This document shows positions 8,946-18,346 of a DNA stretch of 64,000 nt, piece after piece. Both the position numbers and the translations under genes were made by a program. The stretch comes from Cytobacillus sp. NJ13. GTDB lineage: Bacteria > Bacillota > Bacilli > Bacillales > Cytobacillaceae. The stretch is from positions 1,984,001 to 2,048,000 of the forward strand of contig JAUCFP010000006.1 in the NCBI GenBank assembly GCA_030348385.1. Direction: 5' to 3'. How positions within the stretch are numbered: position 1 is the stretch's first letter; each line of letters opens with the position of its first letter. The notes below the pieces were generated by a model that worked only from the letters and a program-made list of their open reading frames with translations, was not told the DNA's origin and did not search any database.

Positions 8946-10088
8946 TTATCGATTTCCTCTTTCATCGTGTTTACCTTGCTTATTTCCGGTGGAATTATTG
9001 CGATTGTCCCTGTCTTGGTTTCTCTCAGGACCATTTCCGCTTCTGTTTTTCCCATTTTCTATTTCTTTAGGGTTTTTCTCAGGGTTATTTCTGTTTTCAT
9101 TAGCTTTATTATTTTTTTTTTCACTTGGATGATTTTGGGCTTTTACATTATTTCCTTGATCTTTCTTTTCTTTATTATTGTGCCTTTTTTCATAATTATT
9201 CCCATTGTTTTTACCGCTGTTATTTTGCTGTTTTTGCTGGTTCTCAGATTTCTTTATTTGCCCTGGAACAGCAGGTTTTTCTTTATTCACTTCTATTTGC
9301 TCCTGCTTTTTTAATTGGCTTTGCGTATTTTCTGCCGGTTTTTGCGGAGCATGAGATTCTTTATCTGTCTGTTTATCCGGAATTGCAGATTCAGGTTTTT
9401 CTTTCTTGTCAGCGTCAGCTTTTAATTTATTTTCTTTATATAATCCAGGTGAGAGCCCTTTTTCAATAGCAGCTTCTCTTTCCTCTTCACTTGCTTCCAG
9501 TAAAGTTACTTCAAGCTGCTCTTTTTGTGCAGCCTGTTTTATATCTGCCAGTTCCTCCTGAATTCGCTCATCCGCTTCTTTATTCTGTTCTGTATATACA
9601 GCAGCAATGACTAACTCTTTATTTTCCTTAAAATAGCCTTGTTTCTTTATCTGAAGAAGAATTTTGTCTGCTACCTCATGAATGCTGTTCTTTTTCCAGT
9701 TCTTGATGTTTTGGATAATTAGTTCTCCTTCATCATTATAAGGAACGAGTTCTACTACCTGATATTTTTGATTGACCCCTAATTCAATACTCGGATTAAC
9801 GTCTATTGACATATATGCATACACTTCGTCGTTTTGCATGAACGGCAGAAAAGAAACGATGGCGAGCATTAGTGCAAAAGCTGCAGCCATTAATCCTTTT
9901 CCTCTGAATAGGTTAAAAATAGTTAAAGGCGACGACTTTTTTCCGTTTTTCAGTTCTATTGGGAAGAATTCAATTTCCTGGCCAAGTGCATATGCCCCAT
10001 CTAGTTTTCGGGCCCGCAGAAATTCTCCTTCCGGGGTTAATAGTGTCAAAAAACGTTCGTTTATTTCCATGATAATTCCTGTCTTCAC
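8946..10088 (-). CDS. rsgI: Anti-sigma-I factor RsgI with a long Asn/Lys-rich tail
   Basis: The 380-aa protein has an N-terminal RsgI sigma-binding domain (1-55) and one transmembrane helix (about 65-83). An extracytoplasmic domain starts with YAYMSIDVNPSIELGVN. From about residue 215 to the end it is low-complexity sequence rich in Asn, Lys, Glu and Gln, unlike the polysaccharide-binding C-termini of clostridial RsgI proteins. It binds and restrains SigI at the membrane. It overlaps sigI by four bases (ATGA). Confidence 0.92.
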   Translation of the reverse strand: MKTGIIMEINERFLTLLTPEGEFLRARKLDGAYALGQEIEFFPIELKNGKKSSPLTIFNLFRGKGLMAAAFALMLAIVSFLPFMQNDEVYAYMSIDVNPSIELGVNQKYQVVELVPYNDEGELIIQNIKNWKKNSIHEVADKILLQIKKQGYFKENKELVIAAVYTEQNKEADERIQEELADIKQAAQKEQLEVTLLEASEEEREAAIEKGLSPGLYKENKLKADADKKEKPESAIPDKQTDKESHAPQKPAENTQSQLKKQEQIEVNKEKPAVPGQIKKSENQQKQQNNSGKNNGNNYEKRHNNKEKKDQGNNVKAQNHPSEKKNNKANENRNNPEKNPKEIENGKNRSGNGPERNQDRDNRNNSTGNKQGKHDERGNR

Positions 10089-10828
10089 GTTTCCAACACC
10101 CCTTTGATATAATCCTTTAGAAAGATATAATCACCAGATAATATCAGTGATATGGCAATTATATATTTCCTATTTCTCTCTATTGTTTTTCTGCTTAAGG
10201 ATACATAGCTCTCCAGCTGCTTTATAGGCAGCTTTTTTTTATCATAAAGTATGTTTTTGAGTTCATCATTTTCAACCAGAATCTTGGCAACAGTCATCGC
10301 ATTTTTTCGTGCATCAGCATGCTTTGGAGACTGCTCGATCAGATCGCTGAAGGTAAGGTCGAATTCCTGCAGAATCTGTGTAAACTGGAGAATTTCTTCT
10401 TTTCTCAGTTCTTCATCCGTTTTTTTCCTGAAGTCTTCAATGGACAATTCATCTTCAATTGCCGAACCCGTATCATCATCTTCCAGATTAGAGCCTCCAT
10501 TAAAACTAAGATTCTGAAATTTGGATTGCTTGCGGATATAGTCAATAACCCGCCTTTTAATCAGCACTTCCGAAAAACTGATCAATGAACTCCCTTTATC
10601 AGGACTGTACTTTTGAATGGCTTCATTAAAAGCGATGAGACCAATGCTGAATTCATCATCTGATTCATGTATGTATCTCTTGCAGACTGATGATACTGTT
10701 TTAGCAATAAACGGCTTATATGACTCTATTAGCTCATTATTTAATGCAGTATCTCCCTGCTGTATTAACTCTACCGTTTCTTCAAGCGTTCTTTTACGCT
10801 TCTTCGCCATAAACAATAAACTTAGCAA
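10085..10828 (-). CDS. sigI: RNA polymerase sigma factor SigI
   Basis: The 247-aa sigma-70-like factor contains KTVSSVCKRYIHESDDEFSI in region 2 and IKRRVIDYIRKQ, hallmarks of SigI, the heat- and envelope-stress sigma factor. It is followed immediately by its anti-sigma factor. I use a TTG start at 10828 because GAGGTGG lies just upstream and the resulting MLSLLF beginning agrees with B. subtilis SigI. A GTG at 10837 and an ATG inside the gene are alternatives. Confidence 0.92.
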   Translation of the reverse strand: MLSLLFMAKKRKRTLEETVELIQQGDTALNNELIESYKPFIAKTVSSVCKRYIHESDDEFSIGLIAFNEAIQKYSPDKGSSLISFSEVLIKRRVIDYIRKQSKFQNLSFNGGSNLEDDDTGSAIEDELSIEDFRKKTDEELRKEEILQFTQILQEFDLTFSDLIEQSPKHADARKNAMTVAKILVENDELKNILYDKKKLPIKQLESYVSLSRKTIERNRKYIIAISLILSGDYIFLKDYIKGVLET

Positions 10829-10905
10829 TAGCCCCACCTCTTTTCAAAACACATTATAACATACGGTGTCCAGTTTATTTTTTTTAGGGTGGTTTTATTG
10901 GCTAA

Positions 10906-10937
10906 GGAAAAGAAAGCCACGAAGTGCTTTCCTTTCC
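10906..10937 (-). terminator. Weak hairpin after the DUF5667 gene
   Basis: An imperfect 12-bp stem (GGAAAGGAAAGC / GCTTTCTTTTCC on the minus strand) lies between the DUF5667 gene and sigI. It lacks a clean T run, so transcription could continue into sigI. Confidence 0.35.
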
Positions 10938-10945
10938 AGCTAAAA

Positions 10946-12160
10946 TTAGTTGCCTTTATTCTCTTTGCCTTGACCTTTTGCTTCTTCAGCTTTCTCTTTT
11001 CCTTTGCCGGCATGGCTCTTTGCCTCTGCCTGCTTTTCTTGAACTATCTTTGCCTGCTGTTCTTTTGCTGCTTTCCTAGCTGCCTCACGTGCTTCTTTTT
11101 CAGCTTGTTTAGCTGCTTCGCGTGCGGCCTTTGCTTCCGCTCTCTTTTGGGCCTCTATAGCTTTTGCCTCTTCATGAGCTTTTTTCTTCTCAGCTTTAGC
11201 CGCATCTTTTGCTTCTTTAGATACCTTAACGGGATTTTCAGGTAACACAGTTTTCTCTTCAGAAGCTGATTCATCAATCACTTTCGCCGGATCTTCTGCT
11301 GCTTCAGCTTCTTCAGATTTAATCGGTGCAGGCGCCGTTTCTGCAGATTGCCCTGCCTGGTCAATTCCAGTATATTCTTTTTCATCTGTCAATTGTTCAG
11401 ACCATTTTTCAGTGAACTTAGCAATGTTCTTTTGCATCGCTAAAACAGCAGGATGGTTCTCATCGAATCTTTCTGAAAACTTTGCAAGATTTGCCTGGAG
11501 GGCAATGATATTCTGTGCAAGGATTTCTTTTACTTCATCGTCAGTTTCCTTGTCTGCCGTGTCATTATCAGAAGAAGCTTCACTGTCTGCAGCGTCTTCA
11601 GCAGGAGCATCCTCTTCAGCTGATTCGTCTAGATTACCGTTGTCCTCATCACTTGATTTTGATTTTTCTGAGTCTTCATTCGCTTCATCGACGATGGTTT
11701 CAGCGTTTTCCATCTGTTCCAGTGCTGTTTCTATTGCTTCTAAAGCTTCTTCTTCCTTTCCTTCAGCAAAAAGTGCTTCTGCTTCAGCCATACGCTCTGC
11801 AGCGTAACCGGCAAGCAATTTTGCATCTTTAATGTCATCAAAAGTTAGAGCAAGCTTCACTTTTTCCAATGCAAGCTTTGCAAAGTAAAAGAAGCTTCCA
11901 GGCAATAGTGATGGGGATTCTGATTCAATTTCATCAAGCTTTTCTTTAGCATTTTCAATGGATTCTGCTGCATCTTTATTTGATTCAGCTGTTGCTTCCG
12001 CTGATGGATCATTTTTTATTTCAACTGTTTCAAATTCTGCATCTTCCTTGTTCTCACTTGCAAAGACTGTCGCGGCTGAAAATGTGAATGTTCCTGCAAT
12101 CACCAGTGCAAGTGTGCTTTTTGCCATTTTATTCATTTCTTTACTGGATAAAAATTTCAA
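10946..12160 (-). CDS. Secreted DUF5667-type protein with an Ala/Glu/Lys-rich tail
   Basis: The 404-aa precursor has a signal peptide (about 1-34, ending SAATVFA). A helical DUF5667-like region follows (about 75-150, with LLPGSFFYFAKLALEKVKLALTF and an acidic EALEAIETALEQME stretch). Then come a Ser/Glu/Asp-rich linker and a highly charged coiled-coil tail. The function is unknown; these proteins are exported and probably wall- or surface-associated. The TTG at 12160 fits GAGGTGA upstream, whereas the GTG at 12169 lies within that site. It is immediately upstream of sigI, which suggests an envelope role. Confidence 0.75.
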   Translation of the reverse strand: MKFLSSKEMNKMAKSTLALVIAGTFTFSAATVFASENKEDAEFETVEIKNDPSAEATAESNKDAAESIENAKEKLDEIESESPSLLPGSFFYFAKLALEKVKLALTFDDIKDAKLLAGYAAERMAEAEALFAEGKEEEALEAIETALEQMENAETIVDEANEDSEKSKSSDEDNGNLDESAEEDAPAEDAADSEASSDNDTADKETDDEVKEILAQNIIALQANLAKFSERFDENHPAVLAMQKNIAKFTEKWSEQLTDEKEYTGIDQAGQSAETAPAPIKSEEAEAAEDPAKVIDESASEEKTVLPENPVKVSKEAKDAAKAEKKKAHEEAKAIEAQKRAEAKAAREAAKQAEKEAREAARKAAKEQQAKIVQEKQAEAKSHAGKGKEKAEEAKGQGKENKGN

Positions 12161-12267
12161 TGATTTCACCTCAAAATTTAATTAAAGCGGCCGCTTGTTC
12201 ATTACAACTGTACGGATTCATGAAAGAGATTTTTGGGGGTTATTAAAAAATTTATTTTTAAAAAAGA

Positions 12268-12317
12268 TAAAAAGCTTTAACAATCACTAAATTGATTAGT
12301 GTGCCAAAGCTTTTTTC
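12268..12317. terminator. Intrinsic terminator between convergent/tandem units
   Basis: A long imperfect stem (AAAAAGCTTT...CACTAA / TTAGTG...AAAGCTTTTTT) ends the 158-aa membrane protein gene on the minus strand. Confidence 0.8.
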
Positions 12318-12363
12318 CATTAATGAAATCATTTGTTAACGCCTCTATTTAAGAGCTTGCCAC

Positions 12364-12840
12364 CTACCTTTGCACCGGTTGCTTTCTCCATTTCAAAATG
12401 ATCCATCTGATCAAAAGACCGGTTAGTACACCCGGAATAACAAAGAGCATAGGAAGAAAGACCGGCCCGAAAAAAATTCCAAATAATTTCAGTTTGGTTG
12501 AGTACATAAGTCCTACTGTCACAAAATAGGCACTGAACACAAAGGGAAGGAAAGATAATTCTTCATTTTCCGGCATAGCAGTACGATATGCATCCCACAT
12601 TGCAAACATGTAAAGACAAGGGTAAAACATGAGCCACTGATAATTAAGGACATGAACCGCTTTATCAATTTCTCCTATAAAACTGAGCATGATGGCTGAA
12701 TTAAAATGGCTGTATACATTAATGATGAATTCAAGCGCGACAAATAAAGTTCCCTTCCACAGCTTCCCCATTAATAATTGGCTAAAACCAGGCAATGCAA
12801 TACTCCAAAAAACTGCTTCTAGTTTACTGAGTTTTTTCAT
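12364..12840 (-). CDS. Uncharacterised multi-pass membrane protein
   Basis: The 158-aa product has four to five hydrophobic segments and a basic C-terminus (WRKQPVQR). The N-terminus, with ALPGFSQLLMGKLWKGTLF, recalls the G-hairpin that opens TM2-type and related small membrane proteins. I do not recognise a characterised homologue. It is monocistronic, between the secreted DUF5667 gene and the RND exporter. Confidence 0.7.
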   Translation of the reverse strand: MKKLSKLEAVFWSIALPGFSQLLMGKLWKGTLFVALEFIINVYSHFNSAIMLSFIGEIDKAVHVLNYQWLMFYPCLYMFAMWDAYRTAMPENEELSFLPFVFSAYFVTVGLMYSTKLKLFGIFFGPVFLPMLFVIPGVLTGLLIRWIILKWRKQPVQR

Positions 12841-12969
12841 TTCATTACCACCAGCTACAAGTCGATACTTTTATTGTGCTCTGTTTATAGGTCATTTATC
12901 AATGAATTTTCCAGATATTTTCCTGAAACTCCATTAGGAAAATTATTTCTATTTTGATATCAGCATGCC

Positions 12970-12998
12970 AAAAGGCCCCTTCTTATTGAAGGAGCCTG
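12970..12998 (-). terminator. Intrinsic terminator of the RND exporter gene
   Basis: The minus-strand stem AGGCtCCTTC / GAAGGgGCCT, followed by TTTT, lies just after the stop codon. Confidence 0.75.
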
Positions 12999-13005
12999 CA
13001 TTGGA

Positions 13006-16000
13006 TTAGGTATTTTCATCCTTGTTGTGTTCATTTTTTTCCTTGTTATCTTCTTTTACAATATTTAACAACTCTTCCAGCATGGCTGCCATATCATCTC
13101 TGCTGTAGAATCTGGTTTCAGAGGTTTGAAGCTGATTTTTGTCTTCTGCATCTTTATTGTGATCCCAGTCTTTATCCACTCTTTCTTCAAGCAGGTAAGC
13201 TGGCACTAAATGCCCATCCGGTGTTGCATACATTTTATTTAACCGCCTTGTATCCCTGTCAAAGAAACTATATACAACAGGTATCACAAATAGTGTCAGG
13301 AACGTACTGCTGATCAGCCCGCCTATCAGGGCAATTCCCATAGGCTGGTTAATTTCAGTTCCTTCTCCTATACCAAGGGCAAGAGGAACTAACCCAAGTA
13401 TAGTTGTTAAAGCTGTCATGAATATTGGCCTTGCACGGTCCTTAACGGAAATGATTATGGCATCGTAGGTCTTAAGACCATTTTCTTTCTTTTGGTTTAT
13501 ATAATCGACAATGACTATTGCATTATTAACTACAATTCCTGCTAGCACAATAATCCCGATAATTACTGTTAAGCTAATAGGTGTTTGGGTTGCTGTAAGA
13601 GCAACTGCCACCCCTATCACCATGAGCGGCACAGTAAACATGATAACTAACGGATACTTCAGCGACTCAAATTGAGCTGCCATGACAAGATATATTAAGA
13701 TGATCGCCAGAACAAAGGCCAGAATCAGGTCATCAATGGATGATTCCAGCAACTCCCTGTCACCGCTAAAAACGATCTCCGTTTCATCCGGCAAATCCAG
13801 ATCAGCAATTTCTTTATCCACTTCTTTTGACATGGCACCCATGTTTGTTGAAGACTTGTACTTTAATGTAAATTGGACAGCATCCTGCTGATTGATGCGC
13901 TGAATATTAACCGGTCCTTCTCCGCGTTCTATATTAGTTACGTCACTTAGAGCAGCATAATTTCCATCAGGCTTTTTTATAAGCAATTTTTTTAAATTAT
14001 CTATATCCTGTGTGACTTCACGATCGTACTCAACAAAAACACCATATATATTCGATTCTTCATCTATCATTTGTGTTGCCCGATTGCCGCGAGTTGCATC
14101 ATTTACTGCCATGGCTACCTGGGCAGGAGCCAGGCCTTGCTCAAGTGCCTTTTCACGGTCCACAGTAATTTGAATTTCTTCAACTGTATCCATAAGGTCA
14201 GTCGATAATTCTGTTACATCATCTAAGTCCTTCAATGCATTATAGATTTTATCTACATTTTCCGTTAAGCGATTTGGATCTGTATCCTTTACACTGAAAG
14301 TCAGTGTATTCGGAGCTGTACCGGATGAGGATTGCATGTTAAATGAGAGTTCGGCAGTTTCATTAACCTTTGATGCAGCATTTTCCAGATCCTTTTTGAT
14401 ATCATCGGCAAATTCAAATGTTGATCTTTCACGCTGATCAAGCCCTTTCATTTTGATATACAATTCAGCGATATTGGCATTTTTCGAGCCCCTGAAGGAT
14501 CCTTCCTGTGTAGTTCCAATGAGGCTGACATATGTATCTACCTCTTCTTCATCCTTTAATTCTTCCTCTAAAGCAGATATAACCTTTTCTGTTTCTGTAA
14601 GTGCAGTGCCGTTTTCAAGCTCCATACGCACCGTAAAGAAGCCTTCATCTGCATTTGGAAGAAATTGTGTACCTACTGTAGTCATGCCAAAGCTGCCCAC
14701 TGCCAATAACAGCATGGTAATCGCTATTACCACTGCGCGATTCCGCAAAGACCATTTAATTGATTTTTCAAGTGAACGCATTAAGCCTGATTCCTGCCTT
14801 TTTGTCTCAATGTTTGTTTTTGGAGACTTCAGCAGCCTGCTCGCCAGCATTGGCACAACTGTCAGTGCAACAGCTAGAGATGCAAATAGGCTAAAGGAAA
14901 TGGTCAGGGCAAACTCCTTAAACAATTCACCGATGATTCCAGTTATAAATACTACAGGGAGGAATACAGCGACAGTCGTAAGTGTTGAAGCAGTAATCGC
15001 ACCGCCTACTTCTTTTGCTCCCTCACTGGCAGCCGTTTTAGAATCTTTCCCCATTGATAAATGGCGGTAAATATTTTCAATAACTACAATGGAATTATCC
15101 ACCAGCATCCCAATTCCAAGCGCCAATCCGCCGAGTGTCATAATATTTAAGGTGAAATCTGAAAAATACATTAAAACAAAGGTAAAAATAACAGAATAAG
15201 GGATAGAGATGCCAATAATAAGCGGACTTTTAACATTTTTCAAAAAGAAAAACAGCACAATCATGGCAAAAGCACCGCCAAGAATCAGCGAATTGGAGAT
15301 ATTCCCTATTGCAAGGTTTATGTAATCCCCCTGGTCAAAAAGAATTTCTGATTCAATATTTTCATATTGTTCTTTCTCCAGAAGATCATCCAATTTTTGT
15401 ATGAACTGATTTGAAACTTCTGCCGTATTAGCGTCTGATTGCTGCAGGACACTCAGTAAGACAGATGGAGACTGGTTTGTACGCGTGATGGTGCGATCAT
15501 CCTGGCTGGCCAGCTGAACCTCTGAGATATCTTCAAGGCTTACTTTATCGCCGGTTGCGGGGTCAACTGTTACGGTAAGTTTTTTCAGCGTATCAAGGGA
15601 ATCAATGGAACTAATGATCCTGGTTGTCAGCTCTTTTCCCTCAGTCAAAACAGGATCACCTGGCATTGAAATATTATTGGATTCAATTACATCCACAACA
15701 TCAGCCTGGCTTAGTTTGAAATCTCTTAGTTTTTCCTGATCAAGTTCCACCCTTACTTCCTTAATGGCTGTTCCGGAGAGATTTACGCTTGCCACTCCTT
15801 CAACTTTGGTCAGCTCCAGATTCAATTGTTCTGCAAGCCTTCTTAATGCTTCAGGCTCCTCATCTGCACTGAGGGATAATTGTATGATAGGAAACTGGGC
15901 AGGATCAAACTTCATAAAGCGAGGTTTATCAGCTTCATCAGGAAGCTGTGTCTGGTCCAGCCTTTGAATAACATCACTTTGTATTTCATCTATATCTGTA

Positions 16001-16293
16001 GTCCAGGAAAATTGCATCAGAATGAAGTTTGCGCTCTCTTGCGAGGTAGAAGTTAGGGTTTTAATCCCCGGCAATGTTGCCAGATTTTCCTCGAGCGGCT
16101 TTGTTACTTTTTCCACAACTTCATCGGGACTTGCTCCTGGATATGAAGTTACTATTACTCCTACAGGAGGATTCAGATCGGGTATGAGTTTTAATGGAAT
16201 ATTCAAGAGGGAGACAACCCCTAAAATAAGCACTAAGAACATCGTAACCAATGTAAAGATTGGCCTTTTGATTGAAAAATCACTTATTCTCAC
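13006..16293 (-). CDS. RND-family efflux permease (AcrB/SwrC type)
   Basis: The 1095-aa protein has the RND architecture. An N-terminal helix (about 5-25, ISDFSIKRPIFTLVTMFL) precedes two large extracytoplasmic loops and two blocks of transmembrane helices, with GIGMLVDNSIVVIENIYR carrying the proton-relay acidic residue. The C-terminal tail is acidic and cytoplasmic. It belongs with the Gram-positive SwrC/YerP exporters that handle surfactin or lipophilic toxins. No adaptor protein is nearby. The GTG at 16293 is preferred, 8 nt after AAAGGAG; the longer TTG frame includes that site. Confidence 0.9.
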   Translation of the reverse strand: MRISDFSIKRPIFTLVTMFLVLILGVVSLLNIPLKLIPDLNPPVGVIVTSYPGASPDEVVEKVTKPLEENLATLPGIKTLTSTSQESANFILMQFSWTTDIDEIQSDVIQRLDQTQLPDEADKPRFMKFDPAQFPIIQLSLSADEEPEALRRLAEQLNLELTKVEGVASVNLSGTAIKEVRVELDQEKLRDFKLSQADVVDVIESNNISMPGDPVLTEGKELTTRIISSIDSLDTLKKLTVTVDPATGDKVSLEDISEVQLASQDDRTITRTNQSPSVLLSVLQQSDANTAEVSNQFIQKLDDLLEKEQYENIESEILFDQGDYINLAIGNISNSLILGGAFAMIVLFFFLKNVKSPLIIGISIPYSVIFTFVLMYFSDFTLNIMTLGGLALGIGMLVDNSIVVIENIYRHLSMGKDSKTAASEGAKEVGGAITASTLTTVAVFLPVVFITGIIGELFKEFALTISFSLFASLAVALTVVPMLASRLLKSPKTNIETKRQESGLMRSLEKSIKWSLRNRAVVIAITMLLLAVGSFGMTTVGTQFLPNADEGFFTVRMELENGTALTETEKVISALEEELKDEEEVDTYVSLIGTTQEGSFRGSKNANIAELYIKMKGLDQRERSTFEFADDIKKDLENAASKVNETAELSFNMQSSSGTAPNTLTFSVKDTDPNRLTENVDKIYNALKDLDDVTELSTDLMDTVEEIQITVDREKALEQGLAPAQVAMAVNDATRGNRATQMIDEESNIYGVFVEYDREVTQDIDNLKKLLIKKPDGNYAALSDVTNIERGEGPVNIQRINQQDAVQFTLKYKSSTNMGAMSKEVDKEIADLDLPDETEIVFSGDRELLESSIDDLILAFVLAIILIYLVMAAQFESLKYPLVIMFTVPLMVIGVAVALTATQTPISLTVIIGIIVLAGIVVNNAIVIVDYINQKKENGLKTYDAIIISVKDRARPIFMTALTTILGLVPLALGIGEGTEINQPMGIALIGGLISSTFLTLFVIPVVYSFFDRDTRRLNKMYATPDGHLVPAYLLEERVDKDWDHNKDAEDKNQLQTSETRFYSRDDMAAMLEELLNIVKEDNKEKNEHNKDENT

Positions 16294-16486
16294 ACATTCT
16301 GCTCCTTTCAAAGTCAGTAATTATATGACGGCTGCAATGATTGGTTAAAATACATTTTAACTATATTAAAGCAGCAATCACTATGCAAGAAATCAATGTG
16401 CTGTTAAATAGGGAAAAAGAACATTATATTTGACTTTAAAGAGGTTCTATCATTCAAAATTCGATATAATATGGATCTTTGCCCAC

Positions 16487-16520
16487 AGAAAAAAGCAGCA
16501 TTACACAGCTGCTTTTTTCT
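16487..16520 (-). terminator. Intrinsic terminator of the NhaC-family gene
   Basis: An AGAAAAAAGCAGC / GCTGCTTTTTTCT stem encloses the stop codon of the NhaC-family gene, with a T6 run on each strand. Confidence 0.8.
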
Positions 16521-17898
16521 CAATTTTTTCGATTTTTATACCAGTGAATCCATAGATAAGAGTAATAACCGGACTTAGTATACAGAAGAACGCAAACGGC
16601 AGGTAAGCTGCTGTTTCCACCCCTAGTACACCTGTTAGAAAAACTCCGCAAACACTCCACGGGACTAAAGGGTTTACCACGGTGCCGGCATCCTCAAGAA
16701 TCCTGGAAAGATTCTTCGGGTGCAGCCCGGCTTTTTCAAAAGGCTCCCTGAAAGCATTCCCAGTTAAGAGAATCGACAGATACTGTTCACCAAGCAGGAA
16801 GTTAATCCCGATTGCTGTTCCTGCTGCTGCCGCCACCAGTGCGGACACGCGATTCAATACTCCTTTAATGCCTTCAAGCAAAGCTGGAAGAATGCCAAGC
16901 TTTAAGAATAACCCCCCCATAGAAAGTGCAAGCAATACCAGAGAAATAGAAAACATCATGCTTTCCATGCCGCCTCTTGATAATAGGGCATCAACTTCCT
17001 CTGAGCCACTTTTTGAGGCATATCCCGAATACAGCAATGACATCACTTTTTCGAAACCGAAACTGTTTTGAACAAAAATGGCTATGATTAATGCCGATAA
17101 AATTCCGGCAGACAGCGTGATGATAGCTGATACTCTTTTAATGGCCATAATAGTCAAAATGGCAAATGGAATTAGGGAGTACCAATGTACCAGCCCCTCA
17201 TCCAGCAGAGTTTTTTTCAGCTGGGCAATCTTTGAAAAATCAGACGCTGCCTCGCCTGGTGACAGCACAGCAAAGATTGCCAAAGAAATGATAAACGAAG
17301 GAATCGTTGTCCATGCCATAGTTTTAATATGCTCAAATAAATCCACCTTAACTGTAGATGATGCCAGGTTAGTTGTATCGGACAACGGAGACATTTTATC
17401 TCCAAAAAATGCGCCGGATATAACTGCACCTGCAGTAATCGCATCCGATAGACCCAAAGCAGAGCTGACTCCCATAAAGGCCACGCCTAATGTTGCAGCC
17501 GTCGTAAGCGAGCTTCCAATGCTCATGCCAATCACAGATGCTACCACAAACACAATGGCATAAAAGAACTTTCCATTAACAGCTTCTAAAGCCATATAAA
17601 TAAATGTAGGAATGGTTCCGCTTGCCATCCAGCTGCTTATCAGCATGCCGATTAAAAAGAAAATGAAAATCGCCCCTAATCCGGACTGGGCACCTTCAAT
17701 CAGCCCCTTTTCCAGCTGTGTAATGGATACTTTTTTTATTAAACCATAAGCAATTAACCCCATTATCGCGAAAACAACGGGAATATGGGGCACTGCCCCT
17801 GCCAAAATAATAGAATAACTAATCCCGCCAAGGATTATTAAAGTTACAATAAGCGCCTCCAGCGGCTTCAAATTCAATGCTGCATGTTCCTGATGCAT
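16501..17898 (-). CDS. NhaC-family transporter, probable tyrosine transporter (T-box controlled)
   Basis: The 465-aa membrane protein has 11-12 hydrophobic segments. NhaC family motifs include SIGSSLTTAATLGVAF, SGAFFGDKMSPLSDTTNLAS and EDAGTVVNPLVPWSVCG. By homology alone it would be called a Na+/H+ antiporter. However, a T-box leader with a UAC (Tyr) specifier precedes it, which implies a role in amino-acid uptake. NhaC-family members under tyrosine T-boxes have been predicted as tyrosine transporters (TyrT). It starts at the ATG behind TAGGAGG. Confidence 0.85.
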   Translation of the reverse strand: MHQEHAALNLKPLEALIVTLIILGGISYSIILAGAVPHIPVVFAIMGLIAYGLIKKVSITQLEKGLIEGAQSGLGAIFIFFLIGMLISSWMASGTIPTFIYMALEAVNGKFFYAIVFVVASVIGMSIGSSLTTAATLGVAFMGVSSALGLSDAITAGAVISGAFFGDKMSPLSDTTNLASSTVKVDLFEHIKTMAWTTIPSFIISLAIFAVLSPGEAASDFSKIAQLKKTLLDEGLVHWYSLIPFAILTIMAIKRVSAIITLSAGILSALIIAIFVQNSFGFEKVMSLLYSGYASKSGSEEVDALLSRGGMESMMFSISLVLLALSMGGLFLKLGILPALLEGIKGVLNRVSALVAAAAGTAIGINFLLGEQYLSILLTGNAFREPFEKAGLHPKNLSRILEDAGTVVNPLVPWSVCGVFLTGVLGVETAAYLPFAFFCILSPVITLIYGFTGIKIEKIEKKAAV

Positions 17899-17942
17899 AA
17901 TGTATTCCTCCTAAAAAAATACCATAAATTCGGGAGCAAACA

Positions 17943-18140
17943 AAAAGAGCCCTCTCGCCTATAGGGACGAAGGAGCTCCGCGGTACCACCCTAATTGATA
18001 AGCCATTTCTGCTTACCCGCTTAAAGAGAATGTCCTGTTGAGATGCAGTTGTATTTCGATCAATTGCTGCCTGGATTTTCATCACCCATCCAGTTTCTAT
18101 CTGCTGCCGGCAACTGCTCTACTTTCTTCTGCGGACAAAG
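17943..18140 (-). promoter_or_regulatory. T-box leader with tyrosine (UAC) specifier
   Basis: The minus strand carries the T-box core AGGGTGGTACCGCGG (17980-17994) followed by a GAGCTCC...GGGCTC terminator with T5. Upstream, Stem I is closed by GTCCGCAG / CTGC...GGAC, with AGUA on the 5' side of the specifier loop. The 3' side reads CGAAA-UAC-A, which places the specifier at 18051-18053. This layout matches the CGAAA-codon-A pattern of known T-boxes. Uncharged tRNA-Tyr would stabilise the antiterminator and switch on the NhaC-family gene. Confidence 0.88.
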
Positions 18141-18215
18141 TCTATATTTTAATCGAGATTGAACTTCCTGCTTTTTAACTTAAACGCTTTTTAGTGCTAA
18201 AGTATGTGTGTTAAT

Positions 18216-18244
18216 ACTATATTATCTATTGCTGGATATGTCAA
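18216..18244 (-). promoter_or_regulatory. Sigma-A promoter of the T-box transcript
   Basis: A TTGACA -35 box (18239-18244) and a TATAGT -10 box (18216-18221) are separated by 17 bp. Transcription would start near 18209, giving a leader of about 310 nt. Confidence 0.75.
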
Positions 18245-18316
18245 TAGGATTGTCAGAGGAATATACAGGAATTATGGCAGGAGAAGATAGGCTAATCATT
18301 TACGGGGGCCAACAGC

Positions 18317-18341
18317 AAAAAACGGCCCCTAAAAGAGGCCG
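18317..18341 (-). terminator. Intrinsic terminator of prfC
   Basis: The minus-strand CGGCCTC / GGGGCCG hairpin is followed by TTTTTT just after the prfC stop. Confidence 0.85.
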
Positions 18342-18346
18342 CATGA

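Noticed and set aside
8910..9469. Plus-strand hydrophobic frames of 134 and 114 codons
   Set aside because: They mirror the Asn/Lys-rich tail of RsgI. Antisense of Lys/Asn codons reads as Phe/Leu/Ile and looks like a membrane protein by accident.
10889..11245. Plus-strand frame of 118 codons rich in Phe, Leu and Cys
   Set aside because: It is the antisense of the Lys/Glu/Ala-rich tail of the DUF5667 protein. It has no ribosome-binding site, and the reverse strand shows a clear gene with signal peptide.
14453..15070. 205-codon plus-strand frame
   Set aside because: Antisense to the conserved RND exporter, with no start signal and Ser/Val-rich composition typical of a shadow frame.
17078..17563. 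161-codon plus-strand frame
   Set aside because: Antisense to the NhaC-family gene. The conserved transporter motifs are on the minus strand.
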